Below the pieces are notes generated by a model. That model was not told where the DNA came from, ran no database searches, and saw nothing but the letters and a program-made list of their open reading frames with translations. A stretch of DNA of 18,155 nucleotides, from positions 85,376 through 103,530 of the forward strand of contig MJCC01000016.1 in the NCBI GenBank assembly GCA_001766655.1, read 5' to 3'. Positions within the stretch are counted from its first letter, which is position 1. Every line of letters begins with the position of its first letter. Of the stretch, positions 6,984 to 14,470 are shown piece after piece. Position numbers and translations under genes: made by a program. Origin of the DNA: Phytomonas francai (taxonomy: Eukaryota > Euglenozoa > Kinetoplastea > Trypanosomatida > Trypanosomatidae).

Positions 6984-9206
6984 ATGTGGTGTGGAAAACT
7001 CCTCAACCATCAGCTACGTTGCCTCGCAGGCCCCTCTCGCACAGGATATCGAGCGTTTTATTCTACGCAAAACTCCCCGCTTAGAAGTGGTTTTTGCCTT
7101 TTCCACCACCCTGGCGAGCAGCATCGAGGCCTTTCGACGACCACATCGTCGTTCAACAACAACAACAACGACAATAGTATTAATAATAATAATAATAATA
7201 ATGATGGTGGTGGCGGTGGTGCCAATGACAAGGACGACACCTCAGCAGGCGGCTCTGCGTTGCGGGTGAGCCAACCCCCCCGTCGCAAGATTCAAATCGC
7301 GGTGGTAGGGAGCGGCCCGAGCGGGTGCTACGTCGCCTCCTACCTCACCCGCCCGCGCAACAAACCCCCAGCTCGCGATCTGACCCATGAAAGGGCGACT
7401 ACGACTACGACTACGACTACCAGTAGTAATAGTAATAGTCGTCACAGTCGTACTGACACGAGCCATACGACGAGTCGGACGGGCAATGGTAGCAGTAACG
7501 GGAATGACACGCGTCGGGGTGCGTGTAACAGCCCTCCGGACGCGGACGCGGGCCCTGAAAGGGAAATTCACGTCGACGTGTACGAGCGGCTGCCGGTGCC
7601 CTTCGGGCTCTCCCGCTACGGCGTCGCGCCGGACCACCCCGAGGTCAAGCACGTCGAGCGCTCGCTGATGAAGCTCTTCACGGGCGGGGGGGCCTCCTTT
7701 ATCGGGAACCTCCACCTCGGCCGGGACCTCACGCTGGAGCACCTGCTCGAGCACTACGCGGCGGTGGTGCTCTCGACGGGGGCAGGGGCAAGCCGCGGGC
7801 TGGGAATCCCGGGCGAGTCTCTCCCGGGTGTCCTCCCGGCGCGGGCGTTCGTGGATTATTATAATACGCTCCCCTTCCCCCTCGCGACACCGCGGGCCTG
7901 CCCTTTCGACGCCGAACGCACGCGGCGGGTGGTGGTGATTGGGAATGGCAACGTCGCGATCGACGTCGCGCGGGTGTTGAGCGCACCGTATGAGTATTTC
8001 TGCACAACGGATATGAACTGCGCGGCCCTGCGAGCCTTCACACAGAAGAGGATCCACTCGATCGACATCGTGGCCCGGAGAGGGGTCGAGCGGAGCGCCT
8101 TCACCATCGCGGAATTCCGCGAGCTCGCTAACTTCCTTCCCGAGCGCGTAAAGGTCACCTTGGATGCATTTAACCTCGAAGAGGCTTTGCGGGCGCCAGG
8201 GGTCGCGAACCCTCGCGCGCATAAACGGTTAATGGAGTTGGTGAAGAAGTTCAGCATCCCGGCGGATCAGCAGGAGGCGGAACTGCGCGCGATAGCGACG
8301 GATGCCGACGGTGTTCCCCTACGGACCTCGGTATCCTCCTCGACGGATTTGATCACCTCGGAGGGCAAAAAAGGATCCTCGCCTTCGTCGTGTGCAGTGC
8401 GATTTCGCTATCATCTGAAGCCGGTTCGAATTCTTTCCTCCCCCAGCGGGCGGGTTCGAGGGGTGCTTTTCAAGCGTGAGAATGTTGGTGATCCTGTGGA
8501 GAATAAGAACCCTGAGCGTTACTGCGTGTTGCCGTGTGACCTCGTGGTGACTTCCATCGGGTACCTCGCCGCTTGCCCGCCGGGGCTGCCTTACGATGAG
8601 AAAACAGGCGCGATTTTGCATGAAAACGGCCGCGTGGTCGGCTTTCCTCGGGTTTATGTCAGCGGCTGGGCGAAAAACGGCGCGAAGGGCGTGATCCTGC
8701 ACGCTATCCCCGACGCCGCAGAGACCGCCGCCACGATCCTCCATGACCTTGACGCGAAGATCCTCCCGACAGAGGGCACCAACGAGACCAGACAAAAGGC
8801 CGGAAAGGCCGAAGGAACGGCCTCCTCCTCCACGACGACAATGTTTGGAAAGTATGGGCTGATCGACTATTTCGTAGAAAGGGAGCTGGAGCCAGTTTCT
8901 ATCGCGGGTGTGAAGCGTATTCTGCACGTTGAGACGGAGCGCGGCATCGACCTCGGCAAGACCGCGGAGAAGCTCGATGGCGTGCGGGATATGCTCGACA
9001 TCGCGCTTGGTGGTGAGGTTGGAAAGAAGACAAACGATCGTGTCCGTGGGATCTCGCCCGCACGGCCGGAGCCGCTTTTGTACTTAAAGGAATTGGTCGA
9101 CGACCAGACCGACCTCGCGCCGCTCGCGAAAACACTCGCTGAGAAGATGTCTGGGGGGATGGCAGAGAAGCGTTCCTCCAGTCCTATCTCACCCTTTCAG
9201 ATGTGA
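6984..9206 (+). CDS. FDXR: Mitochondrial NADPH:ferredoxin (adrenodoxin) oxidoreductase
   Basis: This flavoenzyme passes electrons from NADPH through FAD to mitochondrial ferredoxin, for Fe-S cluster assembly and heme A synthesis. The N-terminus is rich in Arg and lacks acidic residues over its first ~40 positions; GYRAFYS resembles a presequence cleavage site (Arg near -3). The FAD motif is GSGPSG at 109-114. The family block YERLPVPFGL...YGVAPDHPEVK begins at 200. The NADPH motif IGNGNVAIDVARV begins at 319. SGWAKNGAKGVI and the C-terminal block LEPVSIAG...LDGVRDML match human FDXR/yeast Arh1. At 740 residues it is much longer than the usual 460-500. The excess is an Asn/Gly-rich stretch after the presequence, a Thr/Ser/Asn/Arg-rich insertion (about 125-194) between the FAD motif and the YERLPVPFG block, and a tail of about 70 residues. 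The stop is TGA. Confidence 0.95.
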   Translation: MWCGKLLNHQLRCLAGPSRTGYRAFYSTQNSPLRSGFCLFHHPGEQHRGLSTTTSSFNNNNNDNSINNNNNNNDGGGGGANDKDDTSAGGSALRVSQPPRRKIQIAVVGSGPSGCYVASYLTRPRNKPPARDLTHERATTTTTTTTSSNSNSRHSRTDTSHTTSRTGNGSSNGNDTRRGACNSPPDADAGPEREIHVDVYERLPVPFGLSRYGVAPDHPEVKHVERSLMKLFTGGGASFIGNLHLGRDLTLEHLLEHYAAVVLSTGAGASRGLGIPGESLPGVLPARAFVDYYNTLPFPLATPRACPFDAERTRRVVVIGNGNVAIDVARVLSAPYEYFCTTDMNCAALRAFTQKRIHSIDIVARRGVERSAFTIAEFRELANFLPERVKVTLDAFNLEEALRAPGVANPRAHKRLMELVKKFSIPADQQEAELRAIATDADGVPLRTSVSSSTDLITSEGKKGSSPSSCAVRFRYHLKPVRILSSPSGRVRGVLFKRENVGDPVENKNPERYCVLPCDLVVTSIGYLAACPPGLPYDEKTGAILHENGRVVGFPRVYVSGWAKNGAKGVILHAIPDAAETAATILHDLDAKILPTEGTNETRQKAGKAEGTASSSTTTMFGKYGLIDYFVERELEPVSIAGVKRILHVETERGIDLGKTAEKLDGVRDMLDIALGGEVGKKTNDRVRGISPARPEPLLYLKELVDDQTDLAPLAKTLAEKMSGGMAEKRSSSPISPFQM
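7154..7220 (+). repeat. In-frame trinucleotide microsatellites (CAA/TAA/TGG types)
   Basis: The run (CAA)n at 7154-7169, (TAA)n at about 7181-7204 and GGT/GGC-type units encode the poly-Asn and poly-Gly stretch just after the presumed presequence of the ferredoxin reductase. All units are triplets, so the frame is kept. Confidence 0.9.
7396..7440 (+). repeat. In-frame trinucleotide microsatellite (CGACTA / AGTAAT units)
   Basis: Repeated CGACTA units followed by AGTAAT units encode poly-Thr and then Ser-Asn repeats at the start of the insertion in the ferredoxin reductase FAD domain. Confidence 0.85.
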
Positions 9207-9731
9207 GTACTTGGTAAAGTAAAATAAAAAGCGCATAGCCAATCATCCTCGCTTGGATGGAAAAGAAGGAAGGCGAAAAGGATAAGGGAGAGTTTATGAA
9301 AGAGAAACCCATTCTTATTAGTCTTACAACCTTTAAAACTAAAAGCCTTTTCTGAACAGGTTCTTTGATTGAGTTCACGAATTTTTTCGCTTTATAAAGT
9401 GTCTTGATACGGTAGAGTGGGTATACATTTATAAGTAAACAATATCATAATGTGATTAACAATTGTTTTCTTTTTTGTTTGCTTGTTTTTCTTATTCCGT
9501 TTTTTAATAAAATTTCCTTTTTTATGTGTGCTGTGTATTCTTCTGAATCTTCCCCCTCTATGTGAGCTTTAATGGCGGGTTGAAAAAAAGATGATTGGTT
9601 TAACCCCTTCCAAACGGCCACTTCATTTACATATGCGTATGACCTCAGACTCACAAACACACCCCCTTTTCCTCTTTTTCATTCGTGTTAAAACTAAGTA
9701 TTTATCCGAACTATCTATTTTCCCACACACG

Positions 9732-9734
<3 letters not shown>

Positions 9735-9777
<43 letters not shown>

Positions 9778-9778
9778 T
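9735..9778. repeat. (TA)n microsatellite
   Basis: About 22 TA units with one C interruption, sitting 75 bases upstream of the G3BP-like start. It is self-complementary and may be length-polymorphic. Confidence 0.95.
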
Positions 9779-9805
9779 CCTATTTTAAACAGATACCCAT
9801 ATAAA

Positions 9806-9837
9806 TCCTTTTCAACTTTTCCTATAATAATAACAAG
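9806..9837 (+). promoter_or_regulatory. Candidate trans-splice acceptor of the G3BP-like gene
   Basis: The tract TCCTTTTCAACTTTTCCTA is followed by the first AG at 9836-9837, 15 bases before ATG 9853. An alternative AG at 9791-9792 follows TCCTATTTTAAAC. Either leaves ATG 9853 as the first ATG. Confidence 0.45.
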
Positions 9838-9852
9838 ACAGAAAAAGAGGAT

Positions 9853-11715
9853 ATGGCGCTTTCGATGAATGCCTCGAAGAGCGTCGCGAGCTGCTTTCTG
9901 GCGCGTTACTACAACGAGTTCGTCAAGACGGGCGAAATGACGAATATGGCGGAGCTCTACAACGACTCCTCCTACATCACCCTCGGGGACCTCAACGAGG
10001 AGGCCCCGTTCATCGCCCACGGCAGCCGCGAGATCCGCCTGCACCTCGCGCAGCTCGACAAGCAGCTCGGAGTGCGGAAGGTCGAGATCATCATTGCCGA
10101 CTACACGCCCCTGCCGGACGGCAGCGTGCAGATTTTCTGCCAGGGTGTGATGTTCCTTCGGATGTTCCGCCGGGTCTTCCTGCACGCCTTTGTCCTCTCC
10201 CCGGTGGCCTACCGCGAGAATACCTTCTACATCGTCTCGGACTACCTGCGGTTTATGAACGCGGAGGAGGAGGTGATCCCGGAGGGGGCGGTGGTGGTCT
10301 CGCAGGAGGAGGCCGCCGCCCTCGCCGTCGAGGAGGCCCACCGCCTCGAGGAGGAGGCCCGTCGCCGCGAGGAGGAGGCCCAGCGCCAGCAGCTTCTCGA
10401 ATTCCAGCAGCGCATCCGACGGCAGAAGGAGGAGCGGAGCGCGATCCCGATGCCGGCCTCGGCCTCGAACCCCCCATTGATGAACCCCAACCCGCATTCG
10501 AATGCGAATTCGCCGCAGCCGCCGAGGGCAACCCCCCCCCACCATATCGAAGCGAACGCGGCGGAGCGGGGTTCGCCTCGTGTGGAGGACAGGGGCCCGC
10601 TCACGCGGGAGAAGGAACGCGAACGATTTAGGCAAGGCGATCGTGAACGGCAATGGAATCGTGAGCGGCAATGGGAAAGGGGAGACCACCAGGCCGAGCG
10701 TTGGGGCAGAGAGAGGGGAGATTGGCAACGCGAAAGGAGGGACCGGCAGGGTGAGCGAGGGTGGGAAAGGCAGGGGGAAAGGAATAGAGAACGCGGTGAG
10801 GTCGACCGCCAACGCGAGAGGGGAGACCGGCAAGGTGAGCGAGGGTGGGAAAGGCAGGGGGAAAGGAATAGAGAACGCGGTGAGGTCGACCGCCAACGAG
10901 AAAGGAGGGACCGGCAGGGTGAGCGAGGGTGGGAAAGGCAGGGGGAAAGGAATAGAGAACGCGGTGAGGGCGACCGCCAACGAGAAAGGGGGGACCGGCA
11001 GNGGGACCGGCAGGGTGAGCGAGGGTGGGAAAGGCAGGGGGAAAGGAATAGAGAACGCGGTGAGGGCGACCGCCAACGAGAAAGGGGGGACCGGCAGGGT
11101 GAGCGAGGGTGGGAAAGGCAGGGGGAAAGGAATAGAGAACGCGGTGAGGGCGACCGCCAACGAGAAAGGNGGGAAAGGCAGGGGGAAAGGAATAGAGAAC
11201 GCGGTGAGGGCGACCGCCAACGAGAAAGGAGGGACCGGCAAGGCGAACGTGAAAACGCACCGCAAGGAACGCAAAAGCCTTCTGAAAGTGGCTCAAAAGA
11301 GCCTCAAAAGGAGGTTCTCCAGCCTGTAAAGGATAATGCTGTTACGGAAGGGAATGCGGTGGTGTTGAACAACTTGGAGCAGCAAGAGCGTGGGAATAAT
11401 ACTAACAAAGGTAAAGAAAAGCGCGCCGCAAATAACAAGCAAGCCTCTGCACAAAAGGATGGAAAATCGCTGCGGGAGGGTGAACCTACGCATGTTCGTC
11501 TTTTAAGCGTACCGAAGGATGTGAAGTTATCCACGATTTCTGAGGTAATAGGAGAATTGGTAAAGGAAAAGCCAAAAGATGCGTATTGGGTTGGACGAGA
11601 TAGCGTACACGCGGTGGTCGAGATGGGCAATAAATCCACCTTGGAGAAGCTTCTGAATCATTCTGTGCTTAAAATACGCGATTATGAAGTGAAAATGGTG
11701 CCCTTTTATCCTTAA
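9853..11715 (+). CDS. G3BP-like RNA-binding protein: NTF2-like domain, charged tandem repeat, C-terminal RRM
   Basis: The 620-residue reading starts at ATG 9853, the first ATG after the acceptor tract. Residues about 10-135 form an NTF2-like domain (CFLARYYNEFVKTGEM, then IFCQGVMFL, RVFLHAFVL and TFYIVSDYLRF), as in G3BP/Bre5/Rasputin. A Glu-rich helical stretch follows (about 140-195). Then comes an Arg/Glu/Gln/Gly-rich region made largely of a 28-residue repeat (DRQGERGWERQGERNRERGE plus 8 residues, about 297-465). The C-terminus (about 545-620) looks like a compact RRM (THVRLLSVP, SVHAVVEMG). G3BP-family proteins act in mRNA stability, translation and stress granules; a similar mRNP role is inferred. 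The order differs from animal G3BP, where the RGG region follows the RRM. Two unresolved bases (11002, 11170) interrupt the repeat, so the true length is uncertain. GC falls strongly toward the 3' end. Confidence 0.85.
   Translation: MALSMNASKSVASCFLARYYNEFVKTGEMTNMAELYNDSSYITLGDLNEEAPFIAHGSREIRLHLAQLDKQLGVRKVEIIIADYTPLPDGSVQIFCQGVMFLRMFRRVFLHAFVLSPVAYRENTFYIVSDYLRFMNAEEEVIPEGAVVVSQEEAAALAVEEAHRLEEEARRREEEAQRQQLLEFQQRIRRQKEERSAIPMPASASNPPLMNPNPHSNANSPQPPRATPPHHIEANAAERGSPRVEDRGPLTREKERERFRQGDRERQWNRERQWERGDHQAERWGRERGDWQRERRDRQGERGWERQGERNRERGEVDRQRERGDRQGERGWERQGERNRERGEVDRQRERRDRQGERGWERQGERNRERGEGDRQRERGDRQXDRQGERGWERQGERNRERGEGDRQRERGDRQGERGWERQGERNRERGEGDRQRERXERQGERNRERGEGDRQRERRDRQGERENAPQGTQKPSESGSKEPQKEVLQPVKDNAVTEGNAVVLNNLEQQERGNNTNKGKEKRAANNKQASAQKDGKSLREGEPTHVRLLSVPKDVKLSTISEVIGELVKEKPKDAYWVGRDSVHAVVEMGNKSTLEKLLNHSVLKIRDYEVKMVPFYP
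10741..11245 (+). repeat. 84-bp tandem repeat inside the G3BP-like gene
   Basis: Units begin GACCGGCAGGGTGAGCGAGG at 10741, 10825, 10909, 11005 and 11089, with near-identical sequence and a period of 84 bases (28 codons). A 12-base partial unit precedes the unit at 11005. The unit after 11170 lacks its first ~24 bases. A last partial unit starts at 11233. The base N appears at 11002 and 11170, exactly at both irregular junctions, which suggests assembly joins. Degenerate older units extend upstream to about 10620. Confidence 0.95.
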
Positions 11716-12509
11716 ATGGATGAATAGAATGAGAAGAGGGGGGGGGGGGGATTGTATCGTCTCGGGGTAAAAAAAAAAAATATGAAACCCAAAAGAAAAG
11801 AGATCAATAAATAGACGATAACGTCAAGGATTGCCGAATACTGCAAAAATCAGGCAATGGATTGTTTATTAGGGATGTAGTCGTATTTGTCCTCTATGTT
11901 TAAATTGAAACTGTAAATGTGGAAAGGAGAACCTGACGTTCTAGAATATAGAACCTTAGTATTAAATTTTAAATAAATTAATAATATCCTATTGTGAGAG
12001 TCATAAATTTTGAAGAAAAAAAGAGCGGTTAGCGTAACGCTGATAGTGCAAATGGTAGCACGATTGGTGGAAAGTTGCATGCGTGGGCTTTTTCTGGTAG
12101 GGAAACGGTCTACTTATTCCAAACAAAGGTTTCTTTCGCGTTTACTTTTAATTTGGCCTTCATTATCGCTATTCACCTATCTAGTGATATCTAGCCAGTG
12201 GGTGAAAACGTCTTGTCGCATACCAATCAAATAAAGCACTCGGTATTATATTATCATACTAGAAATTTATATCTTTTATGTAGTTAGTTATTTTAGTTTT
12301 CCGATTAAAGTGAGTTTTTTATTGACAACACATATCTGATAAACTAGGGAAACCCCGTAGGAAAAGGAAATTGTAAAGACTCACACATTGTATATATCTA
12401 TATATCTATATATTGCTTTGAAACCCAAGAGGTGCGTTTAACGTTAAGAATCTCTACCCCACCGACCCAAAAACCAAAAAAACCACAGCTCAAATAAGCA
12501 GCCCCAATA
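11716..12509. other. Intergenic region between G3BP-like gene and PEDS1
   Basis: AT-rich spacer. It contains a run of 13 G at 11738-11750, an A-run at 11770-11780 and a TATATC-type simple repeat near 12390-12414. A 74-codon frame at 12010-12234 begins with TTG and shows no recognisable protein. No RNA gene was recognised. Confidence 0.6.
12451..12488 (+). promoter_or_regulatory. Weak candidate trans-splice acceptor of PEDS1
   Basis: A C-rich run (TCTCTACCCCACCGACCC) is followed by A/C sequence and CACAG (AG at 12487-12488), 21 bases before ATG 12510. The tract is short and C-rich rather than T-rich, so the call is weak. Confidence 0.25.
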
Positions 12510-13337
12510 ATGGCATCCACGGCAGACCCGTTGCCCCCTGTGCCAGTTCGGATCGACCCGGAGGTGCGTCGCGCGAGCGCCGCGCGCCTGGCCGCGGGCT
12601 ACACCCGCCGCAAGCGCGTCTTTGAGTGCTGCGCGCTGGGCCTGGGGGTGTGGCTGTGGGGGGCTAACCTCGCGGCCTGCGCGGGCTACCTCGCGCAGGG
12701 GGGGGCCGGGCTGGGTCACCTGGCGTGCGTGCTGCTCTGCGGGGTGCTGCCGGCGATGGGGCTGGCGGACCTCGTGTCGGGGTTCGTGCACTGGGGGCTG
12801 GACACCTGGGGGTCGCCCGAGACGCCGGTCGTCGGAAGCTTCATACGGAGCTTCCGCGAGCACCACGCCGACCCCTCCGCGATGTGCGCGCATGACTTCA
12901 TCGAGACCAACGCGGATACGATCTTCGCGCTGATCCCGGCACTGATCTGGCAACGCCTCGCGTTGACGCGGACGACCCCCGCCCGGGGGGGGGAGGGGGG
13001 CTACTCGTATAACGTGCACGCAGGGAATATCGGCTGGCATGTCTTTTTGCTGACATTCTTCATCTTCGTCGCGCTGACGAATGAAATTCATAAGTGGTCC
13101 CATCAGGTGCGGCCGAAAAGAATCGTTCGAAAGTTGGGTAACTGGGGGATTATTTTATCCCCTAAAACCCATCGCAAGCATCATGTCGATCCATTTGACT
13201 CGAGTTATTGTATCACGACGGGATGGATGAACCCGGTTCTGGATCGTATCAACTTCTGGCGGTATATGGAGATGCTGGTGATTATGTCGACGGGTGCGGT
13301 CCCCCGTGCGAATGATCAGCTCCTCCTGGGGAAGTAA
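12510..13337 (+). CDS. PEDS1: Plasmanylethanolamine desaturase (TMEM189/Kua/CarF family)
   Basis: This membrane di-iron enzyme introduces the vinyl-ether double bond that turns plasmanyl- into plasmenyl-ethanolamine (plasmalogen) in the endoplasmic reticulum. The 275-residue protein matches the family over its length. Histidine signatures are present: HWGLDTWG (His94), FREHHAD (His118, His119), HDFIETN (His128), IHKWSH (His194, His198) and HRKHH (His221, His224, His225). CITTGWMNPVLD and RANDQ also match the human protein. Hydrophobic segments near 42-65, 72-93, 138-155 and 176-192 suggest four membrane passes. A short Gly-rich, poly-G-encoded loop lies near 160-168. Kinetoplastids are known to contain ethanolamine plasmalogens, so the activity fits. 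ATG 12510 is the first ATG after the acceptor-like tract. GC3 is very high up to about 13010 and then falls sharply. The stop is TAA. Confidence 0.95.
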   Translation: MASTADPLPPVPVRIDPEVRRASAARLAAGYTRRKRVFECCALGLGVWLWGANLAACAGYLAQGGAGLGHLACVLLCGVLPAMGLADLVSGFVHWGLDTWGSPETPVVGSFIRSFREHHADPSAMCAHDFIETNADTIFALIPALIWQRLALTRTTPARGGEGGYSYNVHAGNIGWHVFLLTFFIFVALTNEIHKWSHQVRPKRIVRKLGNWGIILSPKTHRKHHVDPFDSSYCITTGWMNPVLDRINFWRYMEMLVIMSTGAVPRANDQLLLGK

Positions 13338-14470
13338 TTATTATTTTTTTTTTTAGTGGAAAAAAGTGTTAATGCGGTGCGAGGTGCACCCAGTCTAACT
13401 GTCTGAATGTACATAGGCTCATAGAAATTTTTACAGGTTGGTATTCACACTGATTAAAGCATGCAATGCCAAACATATATAGTTATATAGCTTTTTTTTT
13501 ACGCTGACCTCTATACATCCAACGTCAATCAAACAAACAAGGTGCATTGAAAAATGAGATGAAAATTGCGCATAAGTGTGTCACTTCAACAAAACATTCG
13601 TATTAACGGAAATAAAAAAACATGGAGGATTACCTTTTGAGAGGTTCAAAGGGTGAAAATGTTGCATTTTAGTATTATTTTCTATAATTGTTAGAAACAC
13701 AATAGGCACCATTTTCCCGTCTTTATTTAACTCTTTTCTCACCAATTATCTCGTTATTTGATCGATGTTTTCAACTTTTTTACTTTTCCTTGGCAATCAT
13801 TTATTTAATTTATACTGTACAAGTCTGCTTTTTATGCTGAAGGGGGGGGAGGGGGGAAGAGAAGGAGGATAGATTATACCCTCACCATAGAAAAGATTTG
13901 GCTCTTTGACAGCGTCCGCTGTACTCCTTGGTCCTTTAAAAAAAAAAACTTCGCTAAAAAAAAAATGAAAAAATATTCTGAAAACAAGGCCTACTACAAA
14001 GTTCTTGTATGAAGGAAATATATATTATGAATATTAATTAAATAATGCAAAATATCTCCATAAGAATGTAATTTCTAAGGGCGTGTTTGAGAAATAAAAA
14101 TAAAAAAATAAAATAAGTGGGTGAATACTTCATTCTAGGCCTTTTTTAGTGTCATTCCTACTGACTTCTACGAATTTAAAAAAATGGGTGAGAAATGATT
14201 GCTATGTCTGAATGAAAACTTCGCTGAGCGAGCTCCCTCCCTCAAAATAAAAAGAAAGGCATAAATCCCGTAGTAACTCTTAGAAAGGTCAGAATCTAAG
14301 AAGGAATATTAAAGCCTTTTCAAAGGAATAAACTCGCAGACACAAAGAAGTTAAGCAAAAGAATAAGAAAAGGGCAGTGTGTAAGGGTTGAAGAACCAAC
14401 TTTTACTTTTGTCCCCACATATTTGATTATTTTCCATCTTTTGCTTTTACTCTTACTCATTATTATTATC
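13338..14470. other. Intergenic region between PEDS1 and VPS35
   Basis: This 1.1 kb spacer is AT-rich with many short A and T homopolymers. A purine run with G8 and G6 lies at 13842-13856. An acceptor-like CCTTTTTTAG lies at 14140-14149. A long pyrimidine-rich tract at 14399-14470 abuts the VPS35 start without an AG. No ORF with coding character and no RNA gene was recognised on either strand. Confidence 0.6.
14138..14149 (+). promoter_or_regulatory. Possible trans-splice acceptor of VPS35
   Basis: GGCCTTTTTTAG places AG at 14148-14149, 321 bases before ATG 14471. The tract is short and several out-of-frame ATGs follow, so this is only a tentative choice, made because the stronger tract nearer the gene has no AG before the start codon. 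Confidence 0.25.

Larger units (their letters stand above)
9207..9852. other. Intergenic region between ferredoxin reductase and G3BP-like gene
   Basis: AT-rich spacer. It contains T-rich tracts (9465-9525, 9660-9690), a (TA)n microsatellite at 9735-9778 and the short acceptor-like sequence before ATG 9853. The frames here have no coding character. Confidence 0.6.

Noticed and set aside
10741..11245. CRISPR-like array
   Set aside because: The units are contiguous, in frame and without unique spacers, so this is a coding tandem repeat.
9715..11274. 519-codon minus-strand ORF across the G3BP-like gene
   Set aside because: It is the mirror of the stop-free 84-bp repeat and the GC-rich NTF2 region, and even runs into the (TA)n repeat. 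It has no domain and lies against the direction of every real gene.
10502..11329. Second + strand frame (275 codons) through the repeat
   Set aside because: Gly/Lys/Arg repeats in a shifted frame; the frame with NTF2 and RRM ends on either side is the real one.
12010..12234. 74-codon frame in the spacer before PEDS1
   Set aside because: It begins with TTG, has AT-rich non-coding composition and no recognisable motif.
14423..14470. Hydrophobic N-terminal extension of VPS35 (Leu/Ile-rich, starting at a TTG)
   Set aside because: It would need a TTG start, is simply the pyrimidine tract translated, and VPS35 is a peripheral protein without a signal or membrane segment. ATG 14471 is the first ATG.
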